A stretch of 64,000 nucleotides of DNA, from NCBI RefSeq assembly GCF_024868665.1, contig NC_079897.1, positions 5,268,475-5,332,474 on the forward strand. Reading direction: 5' to 3'. Shown here in pieces: positions 34,997 to 47,760 of this stretch. The stretch is from Triplophysa rosa. Its lineage: Eukaryota > Chordata > Actinopteri > Cypriniformes > Nemacheilidae. Within the stretch, counting starts at the first letter, position 1, and the number at the start of each line of letters is the position of its first letter. The notes beneath the pieces were generated by a model. The model saw only the letters and a list, made by a program, of their open reading frames with translations. It ran no database searches and had not been told where the DNA came from. The translations under genes were made by a program, and so were the position numbers.

Positions 34997-36442
34997 TAGG
35001 GCTGAAACGATTCCTCGAGTAACTCGAGTAATTCGAATACAAAAAATCATCGAGGCAAATTTTGTTGCCTCGAAGCTTTGTTTAATCCATTTAACTACAA
35101 TACACACGGAGCACTGCGTTTCCCCACGGACCGTTATTACTGACGCACAGCCCGCTAAATTCTATTCATGTTACAGGGCTCTGAAGTTTCACGCATTACC
35201 CTGTGAGACACACGCATTTTAGTCTGTTCACACGCTCACACGTATTTCTCATGCTGATAAATAAGTGAGAGCTTATTGAAATGGTGAACTGCTATTTTAC
35301 TTAGTTTTAGTCTATTTTGCGAGTGAAACTTGTTTTCTGGCTGCATTGAGTCCATTAAACTAGATGCGTACTTGTGGACGCCGAATCCTGTTATTTACAC
35401 ATGCCATCTGTCTGTTCTGCGTGTCTGCGTGAATGAACTGCACAGTTTAACGTGCTACACGCGTGATGCACATAAATTTGTCTGCGCTGAATGAGGACAT
35501 GAACTTCACCTCCAGAGTTGCTCTGAGAGTTTATTTCACGAACATGTTATTGTTTGAGTGAAGAAACAGACATAGTAAAAAATAAGCGTCTTCCGACAAC
35601 CTGCCAAAATAAAAGTCATGGGCTATATATTACTATTCAATAGTAAAAAAAGAAACTAAAACTAATTTATATAAACTAAATGCATCATGCATAAGCTGAA
35701 GTTAGTTGTTTACCTTTGAAATGATTCTTTTTATTTTTATTCATGTTTCTTACTTATATATTTGTATTATATTGCATTTTGAATTTAATATGGCAATGAA
35801 ATGTACTAAATGGGTTTAGTTTTCACAGATATTAATGCATGCAATTTCAGCAATAAAAACTTTAATTAAAAAAAGGAAACAAATTAGTTGTTTTACTCAT
35901 TTTAAGAGACCTGTCTTATTTTCTCTTGTATATTTAGTATTCTTGTACAAAGCCAGGTATTCTTGTCAGATCTGGGTTTTGTTACCGGGAGTTAGAGAAG
36001 AGCAGCGCGTTTCTATGCTGTCGGCTTGTTAACCGTCGGCTTGTTGAACAGACTTTCACCAGAGTAAAATAGACCTATATGCTTGTTTTTCTTATCAAGA
36101 ACATGTAAAACAAAATAAACAAGATAACCATATATTACAGACTGTCGATGTACGTTGTGTTTTGTTTTGTCTGTTTTCTTTTTGTATTATACCGTTCCGC
36201 GCAGGTTTAAATGCAGTTTTTATGTATTTTTCTATTTTTTCAACATAAAAAAAAACGATATACAGGATATAATATTAATGCATTATGAATATTTAATGAT
36301 AATTATAAGATTGATGTGAAATTGTGACTAAATAAAAACGTAACAAATTACGTCATTATTAACTTAATTCCAATATTCGAATATTCGTTTTTTATGAGCT
36401 CAAATATTCGAATATGAAATTATTGAAAAATGCCCATCCCTA
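34997..36442. mobile_element. hAT-like repeat with CTCGAGTAACTCGAG and ATTCGAATATTCG palindromes
   Basis: Starts TAGGGCTGAAACGATTCCTC, a familiar fish hAT-type end, and ends near CCCATCCCTA. The outer eight bases are inverted with one mismatch, but no target duplication matches, so this may be two different elements joined. Contains 'cgaggcaaatttt' / 'gttgcctcg' pairing near the left. Confidence 0.45.
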
Positions 36443-36806
36443 GTAACAATGTGCTAAATACCACTAAAAGCACCTTAGCAACAGCAAAAACAAGGTGAGA
36501 CCATTTTCTTGACATTTACCGCATATTTAGGTCTGAAACCATTTTCCCAGATAAAAAGCTGTGAATATCTGAGTGCAGTATTGTTAAAAAACTGAAATTG
36601 CCTTTATTAATAGCATTTATTTTAAATTTATGTGCAGACAGAAAGTTGGTTTGCCTACATTAGTGTGATGCATGTATGTGTTGAATCAATGTGAAGTCAC
36701 ACTGTACGTATGTGTGTTTTAGCATTCTCTGTGCATCTGTGTGATAAGAAGGTCCGTCTTCTCTGTGGTGATCTTTTTCCTTCTCAGCATCCCTGCCTTG
36801 CTGACC

Positions 36807-37389
36807 CAGGGGTTTTTCCTGCATAGAAAATTTGGAGGCGGCCGCCTCAGTCAAATTTTGTGCCGCCTCAGTCTCTGGCCAAAATTATGTTGGGTGTCTT
36901 AAATAAAAAAACAGCATGCATTCAACAGACTGTTATTTTAACCGCAGTTGCAGCATTATGCCACAATGATAAACTAATAACTCATTTGAACTGATTTGTT
37001 TGAACATTTGAAACTATTCAGTCATTAGTGAATATAAGAGAACAGTTAATCATTTAAAGCTCCGTGAACCACAAGAGAACGCAGGATGTGAATGAGCTTT
37101 GCTCATATAGTAAAACTGGTGAATTCAGTTGGCTATTGTGGGCTGAAATGTTAGTTGAAATGATTAAAAGCTTATATTTGATTTTAAGTAACTTTTCTGT
37201 TGGTTGGATAAATTTTATGTTTGATATAACTTAATGATTGTCACTTTCATCAAATTTTTTGAACTTTTGTATGTTGTTTGTGAAGTGTTTGGTTAATCCA
37301 CTTAATGGAATGGTAGGCCTACACATGCGCATATGTACAAGATCAGGATGGCACCACCTCCGCCTCATTTTGAGCCAGGAAAAACCCTG
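36807..37389. mobile_element. 583-bp element with CAGGG...TTTTTCCTG ends and 5-bp TGACC flanks
   Basis: CAGGGGTTTTTCCTG at the left and CAGGAAAAACCCTG at the right are inverted, each directly flanked by TGACC. Inside, 'ggaggcggccgcctcagtc' and 'caccacctccgcctca' are reciprocal. A relative in opposite orientation starts at 42378. Confidence 0.65.
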
Positions 37390-38835
37390 TGACCTGCTTA
37401 AGGCAGCTCTGAGATGGAGAGAGAGTGAGGCTGAATGGGTTTGAAAGTACAGAGAAGTGATCCCGGAAGATGGTTGCAGGGAAGTAGAATAAACTTCGAG
37501 AGAATCACTCTCAATAAATTAAGATGGATGAAACTTCAACCCAATCTAAAGACAAAAAGGAAAGGTGTAAAGATGGATGTGTATGTGTGTCAGAGAGAGA
37601 AAGTCGTCGGTGGAGCTGGATGGGATAAAGATGTTATGAGCTGCTCCTGAAATAGACTTTTCTTCATCATTCTAGTAATCTTTATCCATCCCTTGCGAAT
37701 CCCTTTACCATTAGAGCAATGTCATTTAAAGTCAAGTGCATGACACATCCACAACTTTAATTAAAAGAACTCAAGGTGAAAAATATATTTTATTGTTCTG
37801 CTGTTTACTAAAACTAAGTGCAGACCAAATTTTGAGCTGTCAGGATATAAGCTTCAAAATTTAAATGTAGACTTGAGCAATTGAAGTTGCCCAAAGAGGT
37901 TTTTTGGCCAACAGAGTTTTTTTGTTCTGAAAGTTTTGCTGACAGTAAATGCGGTGTGGAGGTAAGGATTCAAAATGGCATCTTTTGCATGAGCACCATA
38001 ACTCAACATATCTAAATATGTTTATATTTAGAATACATTCTCATCTTCTTTGGAAAGGAAACCAGTTTAGATTCAGTCCATCACCTGACCAATATGAACT
38101 ACCCATTCAAAAGTTTTAAAACTAATATTGTGAATAGTTTTGTAATTCCTACTTGCTTGTTCCCTCTTTGACAGGGTTTGGAATCACATGAACACCCTCA
38201 TAAGGCTTGTATATTGTTGAATTTTGGAATTTATTTACATGGCCCATGTCTCTATGGATACGGTGACGTGGGGATAGTGCAGGGCAGAACAGTATAGGAT
38301 CCTCATCAGGGACATTGCTGGGTCACTCTCTCTTCAAAGGGAGATGAAAGTGGGTCAGGACTGGGGGAAGAGATGAGAGGAGAAAAGAGGAGAAAGACGG
38401 AAATGAGGAGCAACTGAGAATATGCCACCGTTTTATTTTAGTCTGTTGCACTTATGTTAATAACTGTTTATTTCACTATTTTCCAGGACATTTGAAGACC
38501 CACTGAAGTGCCCTGAAATGTGCAGCTTCAGGTTCAATGTAGTGATGTAATTTCCACTGAAACAGAAAGTTAGGGTGGGACATATTCAGTGACTCCTCCT
38601 ACTTTTAAAATGCCCAATAGCATTTATTTTACCTCACATCTGGAATTTGATAAGAAGCTGAGGTGCAGAATAATGTCATAAAAAATTGATCCTTATTGGC
38701 ACAAGTGAGAGACTGTCAGTTTTTAATGCTTATATTCTCTTTATTTAAGTTTTGTCAATGTTTGGATGGAATGTTTATAGATGTTCTTAATGCTGTGTTT
38801 AATATATTCATATTAAAGGGCAATTTCCTTTTTTC

Positions 38836-39123
38836 TTAAAGGGATAGTTCACCAAAACATTATTTTGTCATTTTCTCATCCTCATGTCATTTCAAACCTG
38901 TATGACTTTCTTCTGTAGAACACAGAAGATATTTTGAAGAATGTTGGTAACCAAACTACATTTGACCTCATTGATTTACATTGAATGGACACAAAACTAC
39001 GAAGACATTTCTCAAAATAGCTTTGTTTGCTTTCCACAGAAAAATAGTTGTATACTGGTGGTACGGCATGAGGGTGAATAAATGATGACAGATTTTCTAT
39101 GTTTGGGTGTACTCTCCCTTTAA
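38836..39123. mobile_element. MITE of the TTAAAGGGATAGTTCACC family
   Basis: Left TTAAAGGGATAGTTCACC and right ACTCTCCCTTTAA ends are inverted, with 'ttctcatcctcatgtcattt' / 'aaatgatgacag' body motifs. A complete copy of a very common fish element. Confidence 0.8.
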
Positions 39124-39332
39124 TAAAAGGCCAGATGTTTTCAGCTAATGTAAAGCCCTCTGGGGTTGCTTAGACTTCAGGAGAAGGATTTTGCAGGTAC
39201 TTGGTTGCTACATTGATTCAGAAACTCTGAAAGTGCAAGTGCTAGAAAGCAATGGACATTTGATGATCCTAGTCCTACAGGCTGGCCTAGCTATAGACAG
39301 TATGCATCTGAATCGGTTAAGAATAGATAAAC

Positions 39333-40234
39333 CAGGGCTCCAGACTAACTTTTTTTTACTAGGAGCACTGTAGCCCCTGATTGAAAATTTGAGGAGTGCA
39401 AGCAAAAAATTTAGGGGCACACCTTAAATCAGCCTGCAATGCAATTATTCAATTATTTTCCCCAAAATAGCTGTACTTCTGATACTGACAAATAAGTTAC
39501 TTGATGACCGCAGATTTGGTTCTGCTTATTTAAAAAGAGGCAGAGATTGGTGCTAAACAGAGAGACTGTAATCTGAATTAATTTGAACCAACAGAAATTG
39601 TGTTTGTCAAAAAGTATATATTTAATTGTTAACCGTGTTACCCATTAAAGCAAAAGGAAAGGTCTCGTGTTGTTACGTTCTTACGATAATTTTATTGTGC
39701 ATTAAGGACACTTTTCCTCATGTTCACACAATGCATGTAAATATTACGTCAAATAAAACCAAACAAGAGCATTCGCCTGTCGTTCGTTCTTGCTGTGAAC
39801 AGAATTGAAATGATCCAGTGCTGTCTCAAGTAATTAACAGATAAATTATGTTTCCTGAACTCCTCCGAGGTTAGTTTCGTTTTAAACGTCTCGTATATCA
39901 AATCGTTCGTTCTCGGGCTCAAGAAATCCGTCACAGCAAACAGCGACTCATAGTAATGCGCTCACATTGTGTGTGTGTAAACTTGTCAATGACTACCTGG
40001 ATTGTGCACGGCAGCGGGAAACATCAGTGACGTGTGAGTGACCCGCGCAGTTGACTATCACACAGCCTACACTGGTGGCGGACTCACGTTCTACTCGTCT
40101 TTCCACATGAAATAACAACTAGAAGAAATTCCAAATTTGCAGGTCGCACATGCGCGAGTACTTGTAAAAAACGCTCGTGATGTCTCGAAAACTGGTCGCA
40201 AAATGCGACCATTTAGTCGTAGTCTGGAGCCCTG
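39333..40234. mobile_element. 902-bp element with CAGGGCTCCAGACTA ends and 5-bp TAAAC flanks
   Basis: Left CAGGGCTCCAGACTAACT and right GTAGTCTGGAGCCCTG are inverted, both immediately flanked by TAAAC. 'ggtcgcaaaatgcgacca' is an internal palindrome near the right end. No transposase frame. Ends fit the hAT superfamily, though the usual duplication is 8 bp. Confidence 0.7.
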
Positions 40235-40245
40235 TAAACCTTTAT

Positions 40246-40480
40246 GGGCGGTTTCCCGGACAGGGTTTAGTTTAGGCCCAGACTAACTTGAATGTTAGAG
40301 GTGTCTTGATCGAAACAACTTGCACTGACATATATTAAATTTAATTTCAGTGCGGTTGTCTTGTCTCAAGATGCACACAGTAATGTTTTTTGTAAAGTAT
40401 ATTTTTTAAAACGACTTAAATATCCTAATTTAACTAAGGCCTAGTCCTGCCTTAAGATAATCCTTGTGCAGGAAACCGCC
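40246..40480. mobile_element. MITE with GGCGGTTTCC ends
   Basis: Left GGGCGGTTTCCCGGACAGGG and right GTGCAGGAAACCGCC are inverted. The core 'ttgtctcaagatgcacac' is shared with the fbl intron 5 element. It lies 12 bases after the 39333-40234 element. Confidence 0.65.
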
Positions 40481-40924
40481 TAGTGCATAAATGGTCCCCC
40501 AAAGTCAAATGAACCAAATTCATTCATTGGCAAGCTGGCCAGTCTGGCGGTCTGTCTGTACAGTGTACACATGCATGCATCATGCAGCATGTTGAAAGAT
40601 GACTTTCCATTTCAAAGCCCATGGTTAATAGATTGCATGTGTCCATGTAAAAGGCCCTGTTGTCACTGTGGGAGTGCGAGACTGCTTCATGCACTAACCG
40701 TGACAGCCAAAGTGCCTGCCTGCACACACCCCAATGCCAGGCTCCATGACTACTCTAAGCTGGCACAGCAAGAATTAAATAGCCAGAGCTTCTAGAGATT
40801 ATGCCTGGCTTAACAAAAGCTTAATCACATCGTATGTGCAGTATAGGAGGAATGGGATGGTATGGAGAAGAGGAGAGAGGTGGCAGTGGGGCATTAGGTG
40901 TCCATGTGGACTGAGGGTCTAAGA

Positions 40925-41470
40925 GGCCGTGTACACAAGACCGTTTTCAAGTAAAAACTGAAAGCTTTATGCGTTTTGGCTGTTCATTTGCACGACAACA
41001 GCGTTTTGGGGGACGGAAAACTCAAACTTTGAAAACGGGTCTCAAAGTGCAAGTTTTTGAAAACTATAGCGTTATCGTCTCTGTGTAAACTTGGAGGTGG
41101 CGTTTTCCAAAAACGATGACTTCATACGCATTCGTATTACACGTTCAGTTTGTAGGCATGCGCGAGTATTCCCAAAACAATAATGGTGGCGTCCATGCTG
41201 CATGTTTATGCTGCGTGATCATTTATCCAGCAATAAGTAGATTTACTCACCACTACAACCAGCAGAGACATAGTATTTATATACACAAACTGTATAAACA
41301 CACATACACGCGGCATGCCGACAAAGTATATAATAAGCGCTTTTAGCTTAAAACAGGGATCGATGTAAATGCAGATCATTTTTGATAATGCTGTCATGTG
41401 TATACGTGAAACTTTTAAAAAACCGCAAAGATAAAACTTTCTGTATTTCATCGCGCAAACATACTCTAAG
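40925..41470. repeat. Probable dispersed repeat beginning GGCCGTGTACACAAGACCG
   Basis: Contains 'cgttttggg', 'gaaaacgggtctcaa', and 'ggcgttttccaaaaacg' units typical of a fish repeat with 'gtttacacgaaaacg' themes. The right end is not defined. Confidence 0.35.
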
Positions 41471-41687
41471 AATTGCTGTATTGACAGTACAACTGTTAAG
41501 GGTATATATTTGGCTTGATGTCCAAAAGGGGATGGGGTAGAGGTAATTTTTTTAGTCTTATGGACTTTGTGTGTTCAGAAGCATTACACTGAAAATCCCC
41601 CTGTGTTGATTAAAATCTTTGAACTCGACCCTTTTAAACTTTTTCAGCTAACAGTTGCTATTAGACTTGCGTTTTTATGAATAAGAT

Positions 41688-41997
41688 TTAAAGGGACAGA
41701 AAATGATGTCATTGTTTATTCACCCTCTTGTCATTTCAAAGCTGTATGACTTTATTTCCTCTGCAGAACACAAAAGAAGATATTTAGAAGAATTTAACTT
41801 GTAAATGTTGTGAACGGCGGCGGCAGTACCCATTCACTTGCATTGGTTTTGTGTCCATACAATAGAAGTGAATGGGTGAATTTTGTGCATTCATCAAAAT
41901 TTGTGTTCTGCGGAAGAAAGAAAGTCACAGGTTTGAAATGACAAGAGAGTGAGTAAATGATGACAGAATTTTCATTTTTGGGCAAACTATCCCTTTA
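41688..41997. mobile_element. MITE of the GGGATAGTTCACC family, third copy
   Basis: TTTAAAGGGACAGAAAATGA at the left and GGGCAAACTATCCCTTTAA at the right are inverted with substitutions, and the interior matches 38836-39123. Confidence 0.75.
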
Positions 41998-42339
41998 ATA
42001 CAGATGGATGCTATCAAAAAATCAAGGCTTGTAAATTATAATTTCAAGTCAACATTAAACATCATTCTGTGACCAGATTTACTTCTGTAATATGATGTAT
42101 TTTCAAAAGATGCAGGATATTGGAGTGAAAATGTGAATTTCATTCCTAAAATGACTGTTTTGCTGTTCGTAGACATTATTTTGCACCCACGTAAACCAGG
42201 TTATGTTAGAAAAACAAGGCCATTACAGAGGCCGGGAAAGTTACTTTTGGTGAAAGACTACAGAAGCAAGTTTTAGATGACAAACTTTTTCTGTTTGAAA
42301 AAGCTCTATTAAAACAGGAGCTTGTTTTAGTAAAATAAA

Positions 42340-42431
42340 TAAAGTTGCCGTAACTCAGACAGTTTCTACATATCTCCAGGGTTTTTCCTCGCTCAAAATG
42401 AGGCGGAGGTGGTGCCATCCCGATCTTGGAT

Positions 42432-42464
<33 letters not shown>

Positions 42465-44125
42465 CACACACACACACGAAGGCCTACCGTACCTTTAAAT
42501 GGCTTAACCAAACTGACTTTGACATATTAACAGTTCTAATAAAATTAGACGAAAATGAAAATTATTAAGTTATATAAAACATTACTTTTATTCAACCAAA
42601 CAGAAATGTTTTTTTCAATCAAATAAAGCTTTTTATCATTTTCAACTAACTTTTCAGCCCACAATAGCAAACTGAATTAACCAGTCTTACTAAATGAGCA
42701 AAGCTCATTCACATCTTGCATTCTCTGTGGTTCACTTTAAATGATTCAATGATCTCTTATATTCGCTAGTGACTGAAAAGTTCAATAGTTTAAATGAATC
42801 GGTTCAAATGAGTCAATCGTGTGCGAGTCGTTCTTAACGCAATGTGCGTTCATACTGGGGAACTCACTGTGTACAGTATACGCTGATTCAACGATCCGAC
42901 TGCACAGCTAAAGATACTACAATGATGTACGTCATGTTAATTTAAGGAATTAAACGTACTTTGATGCAAAACAAACAGCCGTGAAACACAGCTAGCTCTT
43001 GTTCTGCAACTCTTTTTAGCGCCTCAGTGTGCTGATAACGAAACAGCGCCTCCACTGTGGCGTAATGCCGCAACTGCAGTTACAAATGACAGTCTGTTAA
43101 ATGCGCGCAGCATTTCTTGTGAAGACACCCGACATAATTTTGGCGAGTTTCAAATGATCTGCAAATCCAGCGTTATATCCACCGTTTATATAACATTCCT
43201 CATCGAAATGCAGTGAACAAACAAACACAGCTGAACTTAACGCAGTGCTCTCTCTCTCTCTTGCTCCAGCTGGTTAATGTGTGGGTGTGCTCTTCTCGCT
43301 CTGGCGGGTTGACGCTTGGGCATTTTCCGGGAGAATTTTCCAATAAGGGACTAAGAAAAACTGATACTAAACGGATTTTCATGTTCGGAAAAAACTTTCC
43401 GAAACCTACAGTATACGAACGCTGGGGGAGTGTATCAAGCACAGAATACTACGTCATACGTCCAACTCGTTTTTTCAAGTTGATCATGTCAAGCATGAGA
43501 TGACAACACGTTTAACACTATATAAATGCCTCATTCATAGTCCGGTTATGCTTAATAAGCTGATAACAAGTAAGGTCATGTAAATGCGTAAAACGGTTTA
43601 CTTTAATCGGGGAAAGCTCATAAACGGCGTAAGCAAAACCCGCTCGGCAGAGGTAGTTTTTTGCCCATTACTCCAATTTCATGCTGCATGTAAGCACGCC
43701 TTTACCGGTTTTCTCTCAGTTTTGTTTATGTGCGCATGTCTGACAGTGCAATAGTAAAAGTCCCAAACTGAAGTAATAGTAAAATGACGCATAAAAGTCC
43801 GCTCTCGAATCATGCAGTTGATGTAGAAACGTCAAAATTAAAAACTGTTGTTGCATATGCAGGTACTGCGGACATGAGAAGAGATATAAAAATACAGTTT
43901 CTGACCGTTTTCCCGCTTCATTTTTAATTACTAAACAAACTATCGATGGTGACGTCACTGCACGCGAGAAACCAGGCCAGTCTCAAACTTCCATGTAAAC
44001 GCCGTTTTGACAACAGGTTTCTTTTATAAGCTGATTTTTGATCGATATCCGTTTATTTTGTGCATGTAAATGCACTCATTGTAAAGAAGTCAGAATGCAT
44101 GAAACACCGTTGGACATCCCCTTTA
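42340..44125. repeat. Composite nest: one repeat broken by two others
   Basis: 42342-42377, 43430-43520 and 44083-44125 together match the continuous 17062-17248 segment in fbl intron 5 ('aactcagacagtttctrcatatctc', 'agcatgaga', 'gcatgaaacaccrttg'). The first break holds a reversed relative of the 36807-37389 element with a CA microsatellite. The second break holds an unrelated repeat ('gccggttatgct' to 'tgcatgtaaatgcactc'). Confidence 0.6.
42432..42477. repeat. (CA)n microsatellite, one interruption
   Basis: About 23 CA units with a single CG interruption, inside the reversed CAGGGTTTTTCC element. Confidence 0.95.
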
Positions 44126-45881
44126 AAAACTACTTTCATGTTGACTTTGACACATAAATTTAGATATCTGTTTAATGTACTTATAATGTTAGGAGTCGTG
44201 TCTTGTTACATTATAACATTGTCTGTAAAGATAATGGCAGTTTTTCAAACAATGCCCTTTGTGGAAGGTTCATGTTAAGACGCTGTTTAGGGCTGTTTGA
44301 CAGTTATGCTTGTGTTGTCTTAAGAGTTTATTTACCATTTTCTGTAGGTGGTAACTTAAAAGCAGTATGCAATGTTGTTCTTTTGTTTATGTGACTGACA
44401 TTAACAGGTTTGTCCAAAGAGGACGAGATTGTCTCTAAAAGTTTATAAGAAGTTGTTGGAAAGCAAGAAATCTTAAAAATTACTTGAGACTTGAATTTGA
44501 GTTGTTTATTGTGTATTCTGTTGTTTAGTGTAGCACAACACAAGGGTGTAGCATATAAGGAGATCCCAATATAATAGAAGCATCAGTTTGATTTATTAAT
44601 CACGTTTGCATCCCTCATGATTGTTTAACCTTTTTGAAACAATTGACTGAGGACGTAGGACAAGCAGTGAGAGAGAAAGCATTTTTTTAAGGTTATTGGA
44701 AATAGTTTCCTCTTAAATATATTGCATATAGCATTCATGCCTTATAATGGGGAAATATATTGACCTGTGTTTTAGATTGATTTTGTTAAATGGGTTTGTC
44801 CCTAGGCAAGTACAGTGGCCTTTAGTCCTGCTATTAGATCATGTGTTTATGAACTTTTGTGTGGATTACTGAGCTGGTGTTATTTGTTTTGTAAACTGTG
44901 GTGGTTACTACATAATGAGACAGTAAATATCTACCATAATACTAATACAGTAGTTTAAATAGTTATAATACAGTTATATTTAAATATATATAAAACATAT
45001 AACTAATTTAAAAATACCTAAACAGATTTATCGAATTTATAAATGTCTGTGTTCACGGCGCACACTTTACCTAAAATGTTGTTTCAGATCCTATCATATT
45101 GTTTACAAATTCTTGGGAGGTACAGATAGAGGTACTGTTTCTAAATATCATGTTTGATTATGTTGTTGTTCTAAACATGTTCTCAAAAAAACATCAAATA
45201 CAGATGGACTTTTTTTTCAAGCACCTATTTCCAGTATGACTTTGTGAAACAAAGACCTATTTGAAAAACGTATAAATAGCCATATCAGCCTATGACACTG
45301 TGCTATGAGCAATTATACATAATTAGAGGCAAGGTAGAGGTTGAAATCACATTCACCAAGTGCTTATTAGGTAAGGCAGTCTCAGGCACAAATGCTCTCT
45401 CCTTTTATGCAGTGACTTCATTTGACCACTAGAGGCAGCAAAGGAGGCATCACCAGAAAATATCACATCCCTATGCATGCATTTTTCTTTTAATCTCTGT
45501 TCCAGGAATAATATCAAGTTATATGTAACATAAGGGAATTGTTTTATTTTGTATTTTATTTTCAAATGTAAAATTATGTACTGGCTACATCTGGCTGCTA
45601 TTTTGGTGTCACCTCAAGGCCATTGACACCTGCTGAAAGAACCCATGATTTATAAACTCTTCATGAACCCTTAAGAAAGAAAATAAACTCTAATCCCTCT
45701 TTTGTTGCCTATAGCATGTAGAGGACCCAAACATATTCAATAAAGCGGTATACTTGTACACAGAATAAATAATTGTAGATTAATTGAGCATAGAAAGTGA
45801 CACTGGTGTGACCCGGGCGACAGCGCCCTCGCTGCTTCTCTCATTGACTGTCTATGTAACTGTTAGATGTGTGGTTTTCAG

Positions 45882-45971
45882 GTGAAAGGTCGCGAAAGGG
45901 AGGGCAGGGTGGGCGAAGGCTCATCAGGGATTAACAGTGGGGATTCTCCTGCATCTATGAAAGGGTCAGGT
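45882..45971 (+). other. Possible internal exon of unknown use
   Basis: GTTTTCAG precedes and GTAAGT follows a 90-base GC-richer, purine-rich stretch that is open in one frame (VKGREREGR...SPASMKGSG). The length is a multiple of three. It sits in dyrk1b intron 1 and could be an optional untranslated exon, or chance. Confidence 0.3.
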
Positions 45972-46092
45972 GTAAGTGCATTGACACGTGTGAACAGATA
46001 CTGTAGAGCTTTGTATCTTCCTGATCGTGTGTATTATTACCAGATCATTTAGGCTATGTTAAATTTACTGTGATCTTAATTATTATATTCCT

Positions 46093-46270
46093 TTACTGTA
46101 CTGTAAATATATTTATTTTTACATGAATTAGAAATATTATGACATCCAATTGCTGTACTGTGAACGCATTTGTTATTTTTACGTGAATTGTTTATACGTT
46201 AGAAATATTATGACATCCGCTTGCTGTACTGTGAATACAATTTTTATGTGCATTATTTGTGTTTTAGAAA
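46093..46270. repeat. Three-copy tandem repeat, about 60-70 bp per unit
   Basis: The unit contains 'ctgtactgtraa' and 'ttagaaatattatgacatcc', repeated from about 46095, 46155 and 46224, with the last copy degenerate. Confidence 0.65.
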
Positions 46271-47289
46271 TGTTACTAAAATTAGTATTATATGTGGAAA
46301 CATAAATTTGGCATATTGATGCTCTGTCGATATTTATGAAAAAAACGTTTTATGAAAGTCAAATGTTTTAAAACAAGGCAAGACTAAAGATGTGACAGCA
46401 GTGGCAGTGATTTTGAAATGCTTGCACCATTGTACCAGCTGGTCCTAAGTGTTGGACAGCTTTTCTGTTCATGTCTTGTCCAAGCATGGCACCTCATGCA
46501 ACCTATTTATGGATGAAACCTCAAACTTCTGTAATGGTAAACTTGAGCCCCTCTTTGGTTTCTTGGCAGAACTTCCATGGCAGTAGCAACATTGTGCCAT
46601 TTTTGTCACATGTAATTGATGTGTAACAAGGTAGAATGTTTTGTTTTGAAACAATTTTGTACCTACACCCTCATATTCTGTACATGTGGTTATTTGCATG
46701 CTACAGTGACATCACTCTCTCCTAAACCAGGATTTCTTGTTGATTAAGTTGAAAAGATTAAATGCACATATTTTACTGCTAACACGTGAATATAGACATT
46801 AACTTGTGAATAAAATGTTGAGACTAGTTTTCTGTTAAATGCAACTTTGTCATGGCTTCAGATGGTCCCCACCTGTTTTAAATGTCCATTCCATAATTGG
46901 CATGTTTTCTTATACTGCTCTTGGATATAAGGAATAGATGTTGTCCAAAGAAAGCCCAACTTTGTTGCTATTTTAAATATTTAGGGACTGAGAGGTCAAA
47001 CATCACCCTGTAGCTTTCCTTAGTTGTAAACATGTCACTGTTGGCGGACAGGTGGCTTGCCAATGGGAAGCGTTTGCTGGAAACGCTATGATGTATATCT
47101 GGACATTCTGCCTATCGATAAGGAGGTTGAAAATAAACCACTGAAGAGTAAATGATTTGTTTTGGTCAGCATGCCGTCCTTATCTGTGCTTCCAGCAAAC
47201 CCATATTTGTTGCCTTATTTAACTTGCATGTGTCCAAACAGACAAATGTAACTCTGTAATGCACACTTTAAAATGGAGAAAAAAACATC

Positions 47290-47760
47290 TCTGGCGCGAG
47301 CAGAGCTGAAACACAACCCCGGCAATCTCCCCGCAGTGTAATTGTAATTCGCTGCTGTGGTACCCCTCCGTTCCTTTTGCGCTCGCTAGCTTCTTCCTTG
47401 AAGTTCGACTACCGTATCTTCCCACTGCATCATGTTTACCTAGCAACACGCATCACCCGCTGCCGGCCCTCCCATTGGTCATTTCAAAACGCACCCGGGA
47501 CCAATGGCAGGGCTGTTACCATGGTACAATGTGCAGTTGCCGGGTGGAATTTTGCTGCAAGGCACGTGAGTCCCGGAATCTTCGTCTTGCGTTTTTAATC
47601 TCGGGTGTCTGGAAGCTTTGCAAAGGTGATTTATTGGAACCGAGTCACATTTCCTCTCAAGAACCAGCTCACTTATACACGTAGACGTTTATCTGTACCT
47701 TTACGATTTACAAACTAAATATAATAATGTGACATGAGGACGGCTGCCGCAGCTGTCACA
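47290..47760. promoter_or_regulatory. CpG/CCAAT-rich block with RFX X-box-like motifs
   Basis: A GC-rich island in AT-rich intron. It has CCAAT boxes in opposite orientation at 47474-47478 (ATTGG) and 47501-47505, and X-box-like GTTTACCTAGCAAC (47434-47447) and GTTACCATGGTACA (47515-47528). It looks like a promoter or enhancer. Whether it drives a dyrk1b isoform or another transcript is unknown. Confidence 0.5.

Larger units (their letters stand above)
44126..47280. other. dyrk1b intron 1, middle part
   Basis: Mostly AT-rich with no gene seen, apart from the candidate exon at 45882-45971 and the tandem repeat at 46093-46270 listed separately. Confidence 0.3.
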
